NCBI RefSeq assembly: GCF_018739885.1
Contig: NZ_JADOES010000003.1
Span: 1 to 64,000, forward strand
Reading direction: 5' to 3'
Length of the DNA stretch: 64,000 bases
DNA from: Leptothoe spongobia TAU-MAC 1115
Lineage (GTDB): Bacteria; Cyanobacteriota; Cyanobacteriia; Phormidesmidales; Phormidesmidaceae
A program made the position numbers and the translations under genes. Shown in pieces: positions 1 through 8,025 of the stretch (positions are counted from its first letter, which is position 1; each line of letters starts with the position of its first letter). The notes beneath the pieces are model-generated. The model searched no databases. It was not told the origin of the DNA and saw nothing but the letters and a program-made list of their open reading frames with translations.

Positions 1-78
1 AGTTTATTCTGGACCATGCAACAGAAGCTACCTTTGCCTGATACTATTGATGGACTTTTGTCAATGCGTAACTCCTAA
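1..78 (+). CDS. C-terminal tail of a gene cut by the window edge (unidentified)
   Basis: Frame 1 is open from the window edge to a TAA at 76-78. It encodes 25 residues ending LLSMRNS. The next gene starts about 110 bases downstream on the same strand with its own ribosome-binding site. The tail is too short to assign a family, and it could be a chance open frame. Confidence 0.25.
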   Translation, partial: SLFWTMQQKLPLPDTIDGLLSMRNS

Positions 79-186
79 TATCAACGAAATTTGGTTCCTG
101 GTGCGGGTTAGCCCTCTTGAAAGGATGTAGATAGTGGACATGCAAATTCTATCTATTCAAATGAATCAGGCTATTTAGGAGGCATC

Positions 187-1296
187 ATGAGCGTCACTGA
201 TCAAATTACAGCTCTAGCTCAAACAATCCCGTCAATTATTGAGCATATCCAAACTGAAGCTGCAACTAGATCGGCATTAGTAGATCCGTTTATCCGAGCA
301 CTTGGCTATAATCCCAGCAATCCTTTAGAAGTGGTACCTGAATTTGGTGCAAACCTAGACGTTCCAGGAGTACCAAAGGATAAGCGCGTTGATTATGCAA
401 TCCTGAGTGACGGTAAGCCAATTATTCTCATTGAATGCAAGCATCATGACGTCAAGCTGGAATCTGGCTTGTCCCAACTATTCAATTACTACACACCGAC
501 TGAAGCCCGCATCGGTCTGCTCACAAACGGCTTGGTCTACAAGTTCTACGCAGATCTTGAGAAGCCTGGGGTCATGGACAAGAAGCCATATATGGTTCTT
601 GACCTGCGAAACTTGCAAGAACCTTTATTGAAAGAACTGGGAGCACTTAGCAAAGCTTCCATAAACATAGATTTAGTAATTGATTCAGCAGTTCAGCTCA
701 AATATTCCAATGGCATTAAAGCACTACTCAGACAACAGCTAGATGAGCCCCATGATAAGTTCATTCACTTTTTCTTCAAGGAGCTGTGTCCAGACAATCA
801 ATTTGTGGGCAAGCTCAAAAAAGATTTTCAGGAATATGTGCCCAGCGCTCTAAATTCATTCATTCGGGAAGAAATCGATAAACGCCTTGATCAGGTGTCT
901 AGCCGAAGTGCTGCAACCGTTCCGACAGACATAGATGACAGCCCAGAACCCGAAGAAGACTACGAGCCTAAGTCCCATACTGTAGAAATTGAGACTACCC
1001 CAGAAGAGCTAGAGGGATACTATCTTGTTAAAGCAATCCTCCATGAAACAGTTGAGCCCGACCGGGTTATTTATCGAGATAAAAAAAGTTTCTTCAATAT
1101 CCTTCTAGACAATGCTAATAAACCCTTGTGTCGTCTGTATTTCAACGACTTAAATAGGATGCGAATCGGGCTTTTCGACGCGGATGGTAGCTACTCCTGC
1201 GAAGAAAAGATCAACATCGATAACATTGATGAGATCTACCAATATGCATCTCGCATTAAGGCAACGGTACAGCATTGGTCAGAAAATCAAGACTAA
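187..1296 (+). CDS. Restriction endonuclease-like protein with type I HsdR N-terminal domain
   Basis: This 369-residue protein has a PD-(D/E)xK nuclease-like core in its N-terminal third. VDY (Asp69) is followed by a strand ending in IECK (Glu83, Lys85), the classic D...ExK metal site. The region matches the N-terminal domain of type I restriction HsdR subunits, but there is no helicase domain, so it is a stand-alone protein of the HsdR_N family. Residues about 240-265 form an acidic linker (SPEPEEDYEPK), followed by a C-terminal alpha/beta segment of about 100 residues that I do not recognise. The start is firm, with AGGAGG seven bases before ATG 187. The next two reading frames encode glycine-rich hydrophobic proteins, so a defence-type function is possible but inferred. 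There is no adjacent HsdM or HsdS. Confidence 0.75.
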   Translation: MSVTDQITALAQTIPSIIEHIQTEAATRSALVDPFIRALGYNPSNPLEVVPEFGANLDVPGVPKDKRVDYAILSDGKPIILIECKHHDVKLESGLSQLFNYYTPTEARIGLLTNGLVYKFYADLEKPGVMDKKPYMVLDLRNLQEPLLKELGALSKASINIDLVIDSAVQLKYSNGIKALLRQQLDEPHDKFIHFFFKELCPDNQFVGKLKKDFQEYVPSALNSFIREEIDKRLDQVSSRSAATVPTDIDDSPEPEEDYEPKSHTVEIETTPEELEGYYLVKAILHETVEPDRVIYRDKKSFFNILLDNANKPLCRLYFNDLNRMRIGLFDADGSYSCEEKINIDNIDEIYQYASRIKATVQHWSENQD

Positions 1297-1421
1297 GTGG
1301 TGGTACTGCAATTGCAGGGGTTGCCGTTCTTTCAGTTGGAACTGTTGGAGTTGCTATGGCTGGTACTTATGGTGGCTATCGTTTAGCGAAAGCAATGATG
1401 AACGATAAGGACAACAATTGA
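1275..1421 (+). CDS. Short glycine-rich hydrophobic protein (candidate)
   Basis: This 48-codon frame starts at a TTG (1275) inside the end of the preceding gene and ends at TGA 1419-1421. After a basic N-terminus (MVRKSRLSGG) comes a hydrophobic stretch with small-residue spacing (AIAGVAVLSVGTVGVAMAG) and a polar tail (MMNDKDNN). This glycine-zipper-like composition resembles the N-terminus of the next gene 16 bases downstream. That resemblance is the main support, because the start codon is weak and no clear Shine-Dalgarno is seen. It could be a small membrane protein or a duplicated, trimmed copy of its neighbour. Confidence 0.35.
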   Translation: MVRKSRLSGGTAIAGVAVLSVGTVGVAMAGTYGGYRLAKAMMNDKDNN

Positions 1422-1436
1422 GGTCATTAAATCTTG

Positions 1437-2039
1437 ATGTCAGACGATAAAACACCTGAGATTTTAGAAGCTGGTGCGGCCTGTGGAGCTGGAGCAGTTG
1501 GAGGAGCAATTGCAGCTAACACCATTGGCGGTATGGGGCTTGCCATTGGTGGTGGAGCCGTAGCGATCGGTGCTGCTCCCGTTATTGCGTTAGGGGGTGT
1601 AGTGGGTTTGGCTGGTTGGGCTGTGGCTCACCTGTTCTCTGGTGGAAGCCAGCAATATGGAATGCCCGGATTATACAAAGCGATTAAAGATGCTACCCCT
1701 GAGCAATTAGCAGAGTTGGCAAAGCTGCTAAATTCTCCGTCCAGTCATCCTGAACATATCTGGCATCACATAGCGAACTTGAGAAGTCCTCATAGAGGAT
1801 GGAAGCAAACCGTTACGGATGTAGCCGATCACATTGGCCTGGATTGGGGCCAGCTCTCAAACGGTCGTCAATGGGCCGATATTCCTACATTTGAGATAGA
1901 GAAGGCGGTCACTCATCACCTGTTTGGCGATAGCGCAACCATGCCATCGCATCACGTCAGTACACCGATTATTGATGGTCTGTCGCTCAAATGGCGTCAG
2001 TTGGCTCTAGCGGTTGTTGGGGTGTCCCTGATTCGCTAG
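1437..2039 (+). CDS. Glycine-zipper membrane-insertion protein of unknown function
   Basis: The product is about 200 residues. I start at ATG 1437; a TTG three bases earlier is possible. Residues about 10-65 are almost entirely Gly, Ala, Val and Ile in zipper spacing (GAGAVGGAIAANTIGGMGLA, then further GGG and GG steps). Such sequences insert into membranes as hairpins or oligomers. The remainder is soluble, with many His and Trp residues and helices typical of a small regulatory or sensor domain. I do not recognise the family. It follows an HsdR_N-type nuclease and a short glycine-rich frame in the same direction, suggesting one transcript. A pore-forming effector guarded by the nuclease-like protein is one speculative reading. 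Confidence 0.6.
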   Translation: MSDDKTPEILEAGAACGAGAVGGAIAANTIGGMGLAIGGGAVAIGAAPVIALGGVVGLAGWAVAHLFSGGSQQYGMPGLYKAIKDATPEQLAELAKLLNSPSSHPEHIWHHIANLRSPHRGWKQTVTDVADHIGLDWGQLSNGRQWADIPTFEIEKAVTHHLFGDSATMPSHHVSTPIIDGLSLKWRQLALAVVGVSLIR

Positions 2040-2188
2040 CTGTAATCTTCTCGTCACTATCGCTTTATGAATGATCTCCTAAGGAAACACTTTGCAGCGA
2101 TGCCTCTGGAGTAGTTGACGTGGGACAGTGGATTGATGAGTTAAAAATGTATTGCTGATTGGTTGGGTTGGAGTGATAAGGACAGGAC

Positions 2189-2446
2189 ATGAAAGCCGCT
2201 GAGGTGCTGCGACTAATCGTATTTGTACTGTGCCGCCTGAACTGTGTGATGGACTCGACGCAGTACGCGGTAGAACACAAAGAAAAGCTTGGCAATAAAG
2301 GGCTTAAAGAGGTGACTCTAGAGAAAGTAATGTCTAAGATCTCAGTGAGGGTAGATCGCACTGCCCTCATTACCAACGCTGTCACTGGCAAAAACGATAT
2401 GCGTGGCATCAAACGCCCACAGTTCAATCAATTGGAGGCAGTTTGA
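2189..2446 (+). CDS. Unrecognised short ORF preceding the Fic remnant
   Basis: An 85-codon frame whose TGA overlaps the ATG of the Fic remnant (TGATG at 2444-2448), an arrangement seen in translationally coupled genes. An internal ATG at 2249 would give a 65-residue basic protein ending QFNQLEAV. No motif is recognised. The coupling argues for it, but the hydrophobic leader-like N-terminus with several Cys looks untypical. It may be an antitoxin-like partner of the former Fic gene or a leftover of another gene. Confidence 0.25.
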   Translation: MKAAEVLRLIVFVLCRLNCVMDSTQYAVEHKEKLGNKGLKEVTLEKVMSKISVRVDRTALITNAVTGKNDMRGIKRPQFNQLEAV

Positions 2447-3095
2447 TGTACGTAGAAGAATTTAACTCCGGTCGATGGATTCAGCAGTATCAATACAAAA
2501 GTTTCGCTCCCACCTTAATCAACCAAGAATGGCAGTGGCGCGATCCGCAAGTTAACACATTGCTAGAGCAAGCCTCGCGCGCCCTTGCAGAATTGAGCGC
2601 TTTTTCCCAAATCGTACCAGATGTCGATTACTCATAACACTGTATCTGGTTGACAAAGGCTTACTCAACAAACCAGCTCTTTACTTGTCCGATTTCTTTG
2701 AGCGTCATAGAGGTGCGTATTACGATGCTTTAACTGTAGTTCGTAGTTCAAACGATCTGATGCACTGGGTCAAATTTTTCTTAACCGCTGTGGTAGAAAC
2801 TGCAACCAAGGGGAAGCGAACCTTTATCGAGATCATGCAACTCCGCAATGAAGTCGAAAATACAATTTTGACCTTTGGGAAGCGTGCTGAAAACGCGAAG
2901 AAGCTACTGCTACACCTTTATCAGCGTCCAGTTATTAGCGTGAATGAAACGGCTGAGATGCTTGACCTGAGCCATCAAAGCGCCTCAATCCTGATCAGAA
3001 AACTAGAGGAGAATAATATTCTGAGCGAAACGACAGGCTATCAACGAAACCGCCTTTATGTTTTCTTGCGTTACTTCAACTTATTCATGGAATAG
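2446..3095 (+). pseudogene. Fic-family (Fic/DOC AMPylase) gene with the catalytic core deleted
   Basis: Two halves of one Fic protein are visible. From ATG 2446 (good Shine-Dalgarno GGAGG) runs the Fic N-terminal domain, with YKSFAPTLIN, LLEQASRALAEL and ending VPDVDY. It stops at TAA 2635. The sequence then continues directly with the region that normally follows the Fic core (LYLVDKGLLNKPALYLSDFF), through RHRGAYYDAL and a C-terminal winged-helix segment (SVNETAEMLDLSHQSASILI) to 3095. The intervening part, which in intact relatives holds the HPFxxGNGR active-site loop, is absent. I estimate roughly 500 bases lost at about 2634. The product cannot transfer AMP. The C-terminal half has an open frame from about 2685 and might still make a DNA-binding fragment. 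Confidence 0.8.
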
Positions 3096-3269
3096 CCACG
3101 TTGCCTTACATGTAGAAAGCCATATGTAACTTTGAGTGCAATTAAAGTTACATATGGCTATTTTGAAGCACTGAAAATTGACTCCCTTACATATGGAAAG
3201 TGTATGTAAGTTTACGAGCCTTAAGTTTACATATGAGCAATGCCCAGTCATTTCAGTAACTAAGAAGGA
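3096..3269. repeat. Cluster of TTACATATG palindromes
   Basis: Immediately after the Fic remnant lies a cluster of six related half-sites. The best is a perfect 16-bp inverted repeat (arms 3118-3133 and 3144-3159, AGCCATATGTAACTTT and its complement) around a 10-base loop. It is followed by CTTACATA...TATGTAAG at about 3185-3210 and a further TTTACATATG at about 3229. Iterated palindromes of one word look like operator sites or the end of a mobile element. No protein is assigned to them. Confidence 0.6.
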
Positions 3270-3275
3270 ACCTCG

Positions 3276-3298
3276 GGGGACTCAATGTCCCCTTTTTT
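3276..3298 (+). terminator. Rho-independent terminator
   Basis: A GGGGAC / GTCCCC stem with a 5-base loop is followed directly by six T. It would end transcription coming from the Fic remnant side. Bases 3300-3569 downstream show no further gene. Confidence 0.75.
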
Positions 3299-3569
3299 AT
3301 TGGATGGTTTAGAGGTTACTGAAGAATTTACGGATTCAGCATACATTTGCACTACTCGACAGGCGTCAAGTTGCGGGTCGGGGTTTAAGAGGTAGCAGTG
3401 CTCAATAAAAGGCATGAAGTTATAACGTTAGTCATACTTAGCTCAGACAATTCGTATCGATTGAAAGCGTTAAGCTACAGCACCAATGTGACGAGCAAAT
3501 GTCCTAATGCATCAGGACGTTTGCTATAAAAGTGACAAGCAAGGTTAGGCACAAAATGCGGGGTGATCG

Positions 3570-5321
3570 ATGATGCAGGTATCTGAAACCCAATTGAGCC
3601 ATCCACAGATGAGCAATCAGTTTTTTAGCCACCAACCCTTTAGTCCGTTAGAGAATAGTCTATTTGTTGGACTAATTGGGCTATTCTTGCTGCCGATCTG
3701 GCTATTTAAGTACTTACCATTGCAAGATGGCCCCATTCACGTCCACACTGCCAATGTTTTACACGGGTTTTTAACAAGTACCCCATCCATTTTTCAAGAC
3801 TATTACATTACCAATTTACAACTGGCCCCTAACTGGACCACCCAGATCATATTGACGGGGCTGATGTTTATCACCTCCCCCATCATCGCCGAAAAACTGC
3901 TGTTATCACTGTATGTGCTGCTGCTGCCGGTTGCCGTTCGTTATGCCCTTAATGGGGTTAGAGCTAACGCATTTGCCCCTGCTTTTCTGGCGTTTTTGTC
4001 ATTCCCTTTTTGTTACAACTTGATGTTTCACATGGGGTTTTATAACTTTGCCTACAGTCTGGTTATCTTTTTGTTTGTTATCGGTTACTGGCTAAGGCAT
4101 CGGCGTCATTTTCGTCTGGCGCAAATGGGGATATTACTACTCTTGATTTTAGGGCTTTATTTTACCCACCTGTTTTCGTTTATTGTATTTGGCATTGTCG
4201 TGGGCGTGCTTAATCTCTTTCAGGGTATACATATTTTACTGACACCCCGCCGAGATACCCTGATTCTCCTAAAGCAGCTGGTTGTAAAAACAACGTTACC
4301 TACCCTGGTCGCCCTGTTGCCTGCTGGCGTGATTTGTCTTCAGTTTCTCGGCCAAACCTCTGTGGGGTCTAGGGGGCCTAGATGGACGGCCTCAATGTTC
4401 GACAACCTGCGCTTGGGGAGTATACTCACCCTGAGTTCTCTGGTGTCTTACAACTGGCTTGAGCTGGTTTTTGCGATCGCAATCATTAGCCTGCTATTGG
4501 CCTTAGCTAGCTACCAGCTCCTGCAAAAATTCCCCCATTTTCACCTTAATGATAGGGATGGGTTACTAGTAGTCACCATTGTTTTGGTAGGGGTCTATCT
4601 GCTAGCCCCCAAAACCCTCTCTGGCAGCGTCACCATTAAAGATAGACTCCTGCTCTACCCAGTTTTAACCGGAATGCTGTGGCTAGCCGCAGGGAATTAC
4701 CCAGGGTTTGTTCGTCAAGGGATGAAGTGGCTGCTAGTCGCCATATCCTCAGCGATGTTAATCCTTCAGACCCACACCTATGCCTATTTCAATGACTACT
4801 TAACCGAATATATCTCTACAGCCCCTTTGATTGAGCAAAACGCCACCCTACTAGCAATTAATTTCCCCACACCTAAAGACGCCTTGAGCAGGACAGCAGA
4901 TGAGCCTGCCCTGTGGCGACCGCCAACGTTTGTGCGCCCCTGGCAAATTAATCTCTTTATCAATGCTTCTGGATATACAGCGGTAGAAAGACAAGCCGTA
5001 TTAATCAACAACTATCAGGCCAATGAAGACTATTTCCCCGTCAATTTTCGACCTGAGCTGAATCCATTTGAAATTTTGGCAGCAGATGATTGGGAGCTGG
5101 GCCGTCAGACCTCTGTTGATATCCTAGGATATTCAGATATAACAGGTCGTCCCATCGATTATGTTTCGATTTGGCGCACCTCTGATTTGCCGCTTCAAGA
5201 AGAAGGGGCACAGGCAATTTTTCAGCAGCTTTTTAGCGCATACGATCTGATTTATACCTCGCCTCAGCGGGGATATGCCCAGCTCTATCGTCGTAAGGGT
5301 TTTCAGATATCTGCCCCATAG
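3570..5321 (+). CDS. Multi-pass membrane protein, GT-C glycosyltransferase-like
   Basis: A 583-residue integral membrane protein. A short polar N-terminus is followed by about ten hydrophobic segments to residue about 400, then a soluble C-terminal domain of about 180 residues. The first extracytoplasmic loop carries LPLQDGPIHVHTANVLHGF, where the acidic residue soon after the first helix is the usual place of the catalytic Asp in GT-C polyprenyl-phosphate-sugar transferases. That placement is the reason for the call; no sequence family is firmly recognised. ATG 3570 is followed by a second ATG at 3573. The gene stands alone and converges on the DUF72 gene. Confidence 0.6.
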   Translation: MMQVSETQLSHPQMSNQFFSHQPFSPLENSLFVGLIGLFLLPIWLFKYLPLQDGPIHVHTANVLHGFLTSTPSIFQDYYITNLQLAPNWTTQIILTGLMFITSPIIAEKLLLSLYVLLLPVAVRYALNGVRANAFAPAFLAFLSFPFCYNLMFHMGFYNFAYSLVIFLFVIGYWLRHRRHFRLAQMGILLLLILGLYFTHLFSFIVFGIVVGVLNLFQGIHILLTPRRDTLILLKQLVVKTTLPTLVALLPAGVICLQFLGQTSVGSRGPRWTASMFDNLRLGSILTLSSLVSYNWLELVFAIAIISLLLALASYQLLQKFPHFHLNDRDGLLVVTIVLVGVYLLAPKTLSGSVTIKDRLLLYPVLTGMLWLAAGNYPGFVRQGMKWLLVAISSAMLILQTHTYAYFNDYLTEYISTAPLIEQNATLLAINFPTPKDALSRTADEPALWRPPTFVRPWQINLFINASGYTAVERQAVLINNYQANEDYFPVNFRPELNPFEILAADDWELGRQTSVDILGYSDITGRPIDYVSIWRTSDLPLQEEGAQAIFQQLFSAYDLIYTSPQRGYAQLYRRKGFQISAP

Positions 5322-5364
5322 TGCTTTCTAGGCATAACTTTTTTGGGCGGCAGAGCCGCTGGGG

Positions 5365-5395
5365 ATACTCCCAGCCGAAGTCTGGGAGCTAGGTG
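5365..5395. terminator. Hairpin between convergent genes
   Basis: CTCCCAG...CTGGGAG (7-bp arms, 7-base loop) lies between the stop of the membrane protein and the stop of the converging DUF72 gene. There is no T-tract, so it is only a possible terminator. Confidence 0.35.
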
Positions 5396-6277
5396 TCAAA
5401 AGAGGCCGAGCTGCTGGGGTGGTGCTTCAATCAATGACCAGGGTAGAGGCGGAACATTAATGCCAGCTTTTTCTAGCTGCTCTTGAAAATAACGGGCAAT
5501 GGTAGGTGACTTTGCCTCTGTGGGACAGTGCACAAAAAAGTACACCGATACCCCCTGGGCTAACCATTCACCCACACGGTCTACCCAACCGGCTAAAAAA
5601 TCACGATTGCGGTCCAGCTCAGGATGGCTAATATACCGTACCAGCACAAAGTTCGTTGTCGCCATTGGCAACAGAGGAACCCGAGGTTTCTTCCGTTCTG
5701 ATCGCAATTGCGGATCCTCTGCCGGATTGCTCCAGATGAAAATGGGTCGCGTATCCAACAACACCCGCCCCACACCAAAGTTCGTCAACAGCGCATCCAA
5801 TCGGTCTGCATAAGGAGGCTTAAACCAATCTAAATGGCGTACCTCTAACGCCAATGGACTTGACTCATGGGGCCAGCCTGCAACAAACTTTTCCAAGTCA
5901 GCAAACGACGCAGGACTGTATCGAGGGGGCAACTGAGCAAAAATCGGTCCTAGGCTTGGTCCCAGCCTCTGCATTAGTTTTAGAAAATCCAACGCCTGCG
6001 GCAACTGCGGCATCAGCGCCCCCTCATGGGTCACCATGCGCGGTAGTTTGGGACAAAAGCGAAATGTATCAGGGGTATTCTCAGACCAGCGCTGCACTAT
6101 CTCCAGTGAGGGAATGGAATAAAAGGTGGTGTTGCCCTCCACGCAAGTCATGCGCTGACCATATAAACGCAAAAAATCGGTGGCACGACTGCCCTGCGGA
6201 TAAAAATCTCCGAGCCATTCTTTATAGGCCCATACGGCACAGCCGATGCGAAACTCTGACAATTTTTTTATCCCCAA
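5396..6277 (-). CDS. DUF72 family protein (YecE-like)
   Basis: A 293-residue protein with the TIM-barrel-like DUF72 layout. It starts RIGCAVWAYKEWLGDFYP, then has YGQRMTCVEGNTTFYSIPS, FRFCPKLPRMVTHEG, a central LALEVRHLDWF strand and a C-terminal VYFFVHCPTEAKSPTIA. These are diagnostic of the family, whose biochemical role is not established. The usual length of about 250-300 residues is respected. It lies 36 bases downstream of the glutaredoxin gene on the same strand and may be co-transcribed with it. Confidence 0.85.
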   Translation of the reverse strand: MGIKKLSEFRIGCAVWAYKEWLGDFYPQGSRATDFLRLYGQRMTCVEGNTTFYSIPSLEIVQRWSENTPDTFRFCPKLPRMVTHEGALMPQLPQALDFLKLMQRLGPSLGPIFAQLPPRYSPASFADLEKFVAGWPHESSPLALEVRHLDWFKPPYADRLDALLTNFGVGRVLLDTRPIFIWSNPAEDPQLRSERKKPRVPLLPMATTNFVLVRYISHPELDRNRDFLAGWVDRVGEWLAQGVSVYFFVHCPTEAKSPTIARYFQEQLEKAGINVPPLPWSLIEAPPQQLGLF

Positions 6278-6312
6278 AGGCGTTTAATCCCAAATGGTGG
6301 GCCGTACCCACC

Positions 6313-6624
6313 CTACGAAGCGGTTTGGATTAAAAGAGGATCGAGCTGGCCCTTACTGTCAAGAGCATAGAGGTCATCACAACCACCCACATGACGATTA
6401 TTGATAAAAATCTGAGGCACGCTACGCCGCTGATTTGATCGGGCTGCCATCGTGGCACGAGCAGCCTCATCGCCATCAATTTTATATTCCGTAAAATTAA
6501 CTCCTTTCCACCACAGCAGCAGTTTGGCACGAATACAGTAGGGGCAAATCTGCCATGTGTAAATCTCTACATTCGCTTTGACTGAGTCAGGCTTACGACC
6601 TAGCAAACGGTTAAGAAATTGCAT
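6313..6624 (-). CDS. grxC: Glutaredoxin 3 family protein
   Basis: A 103-residue dithiol glutaredoxin. The redox motif CPYC sits at about residues 32-35 (YTWQICPYCIRAKLLL). The glutathione-binding SVPQIFINNRHVGGCDDL segment follows, with the conserved cis-Pro. The protein reduces disulfides and mixed glutathione disulfides in the cytosol. The N-terminal extension of about 20 residues (MQFLNRLLGRKPDSVKANVE) is slightly longer than in the shortest family members. The DUF72 gene follows closely. Confidence 0.88.
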   Translation of the reverse strand: MQFLNRLLGRKPDSVKANVEIYTWQICPYCIRAKLLLWWKGVNFTEYKIDGDEAARATMAARSNQRRSVPQIFINNRHVGGCDDLYALDSKGQLDPLLIQTAS

Positions 6625-6856
6625 GGATATATGTAGGGTTTAGCGTAGGGGGTCAGTGCCGGGTTCACAGCACCCGTTCTTTCATGGTAATTCTTTTTTT
6701 ACAGGACTTAGATCGCTATCAAGCTAAACAAAAAATTGATACAGAATAGATCAGTACTGGGATATGAACTTAAACACGACTTGGGCATGATCATCATCAC
6801 AACCCAGATCCAATACCCCTGGCACAATTAGGTCATTAAGGAATAACGCTTACTGC

Positions 6857-6884
6857 GGCTCCCATTTCGATGGGAGCCCTTTTT
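6857..6884 (+). terminator. Terminator of first tandem unit
   Basis: GGCTCCCAT / ATGGGAGCC stem with a TTCG loop (a stable tetraloop), followed by five T. Confidence 0.85.
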
Positions 6885-6990
6885 GTATTTGTATCTTATG
6901 AACTTAAACACAACTCGGGCATGATCATCATCACAACCCAGATTCAATACCCCTGGCACAATTAGGTCATTAAGGAATAACGCTTACTGC

Positions 6991-7018
6991 GGCTCCCATT
7001 TCGGTGGGAGCCCTTTTT
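6991..7018 (+). terminator. Terminator of second tandem unit
   Basis: The same hairpin as in the first unit, with ATGGGAGCC changed to GTGGGAGCC. That keeps a wobble pair in the stem. It is followed by five T. Confidence 0.85.
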
Positions 7019-7179
7019 GTATATGCCGTTTATTTTGCCCAGCATTTTCCATCGAGCAGCACTTCAATATCCCCACTGATGGCATCAGTTCAGGACTTTT
7101 TTCTCCATACGTCAAATTCTTGACAAGCAGGTTGACCAATCTTCGATAGGCTAAGGGCTGCCCTGATTGGAATCAGCCT

Positions 7180-8004
7180 ATGCTCAATAGCAGCCACAGT
7201 GTTGCGGCAGCGCTGGCCCAGCGCGATCCTCAAATCATCGCATCGCTCATGCCTAAGTGGGAGTGGGCGTACGATCATTATTTCCAAACTCGCACAGATG
7301 GTTGGCACCATGTGCCCAAGCAGGCGCTTTTTGTGGGGTCTCATAATGGCGGATTGGCCGCCCCCGACCTAGTCATGCTGATGGTGGACTGGTTTCGCCG
7401 ATTTGGCTATGAACGCCCGATATACGGTCTGATGCATGCCAAAATCTGGCAGGTCAATACGGACTTAGCCAAGCTAGCAAGTCAGTGTGGTGCGGTGCCT
7501 GCTCAACCAAAGTTTGCGATCGCAGCTCTCCAGCGCGGAGCCAGCGTCCTCGTCTTTCCCGGTGGAGCCCAAGACGTCTTCCGTCCCTATCACCAGCGTC
7601 ACAAAATCCAGCTGATGGAACGCACTGGCTTTATCAAATTGGCCCTCAGAGAGAATGTCCCCATTGTCCCTATCATCTCCCGAGGAGCCCACGAAAGCTT
7701 TATCGTCCTGGACAACTGTTACGAACACGCCAAATGGCTAAACCAACAAGGGTTACTACCTTGGTTTAAAGGCATCGATCCAGAAGTATTTCCCATCTAT
7801 CTAGGTCTACCTTGGGGACTAGCCATTGGCCCCTTACCCCATATCCCATGGCCACAGAAAATTTATACACGGGTATGCGCTCCTATCAGGTTTGAACACA
7901 TGGGCCGTGATGCAGCCAAGGATAATGCCTATGTAAAACAGTGCTACAAGCAGGTTGTTGATCAAATGCAAACAGCCCTCGATCAGCTGGTAGCCTCTAC
8001 ATAA
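7180..8004 (+). CDS. Lysophospholipid acyltransferase family protein (PlsC-like)
   Basis: A 274-residue acyltransferase. The acceptor-side motif is FVGSHNGGLAAPD at about residue 51, a variant of the NHxxxxD block, and the phosphate-binding block is LVFPGGAQDVFRP. Further conserved parts are GFIKLALRENVPIVPII and the C-terminal RVCAPIRFE. The enzyme would transfer an acyl group to a glycerolipid or related acceptor at the cytoplasmic membrane face; the exact substrate is not visible. It is a single gene followed by a convergent gene. Confidence 0.8.
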   Translation: MLNSSHSVAAALAQRDPQIIASLMPKWEWAYDHYFQTRTDGWHHVPKQALFVGSHNGGLAAPDLVMLMVDWFRRFGYERPIYGLMHAKIWQVNTDLAKLASQCGAVPAQPKFAIAALQRGASVLVFPGGAQDVFRPYHQRHKIQLMERTGFIKLALRENVPIVPIISRGAHESFIVLDNCYEHAKWLNQQGLLPWFKGIDPEVFPIYLGLPWGLAIGPLPHIPWPQKIYTRVCAPIRFEHMGRDAAKDNAYVKQCYKQVVDQMQTALDQLVAST

Positions 8005-8025
8005 GCCTAAAGAATCCAGTCCATA

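Larger units (their letters stand above)
6763..7022 (+). ncRNA. Two tandem copies of a terminator-ended intergenic unit (candidate small RNAs)
   Basis: A unit of about 126 bases occurs twice, at 6763-6888 and 6897-7022, with a period of 134. The copies differ at only a few positions (for example ACGACTTGG versus ACAACTCGG). Each begins TATGAACTTAAACAC, contains ATGATCATCATCACAACCC, and ends in a strong rho-independent terminator. Neither copy has a substantial reading frame. A self-contained, duplicated, terminator-ended transcript is typical of bacterial small RNAs, and tandem copies occur in cyanobacteria. I do not recognise the family. It could also be only a duplicated gene-end fragment. 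Confidence 0.5.
6625..7179. other. Intergenic region with a duplicated unit
   Basis: No protein gene is seen. The main content is the direct tandem duplication listed separately. The remainder (6625-6762 and 7023-7179) shows nothing I can name. Confidence 0.5.

Noticed and set aside
1184..1408. 74-codon Trp/Cys-rich frame overlapping the end of the HsdR_N gene
   Set aside because: The composition (KWWYCNCRGC) is untypical and the overlapping frame in the third register gives a better small hydrophobic protein.
2065..2427. 120-codon minus-strand frame opposite the short ORF before fic
   Set aside because: Ser/Thr-rich shadow without a start signal; the plus-strand frame is coupled to the fic remnant.
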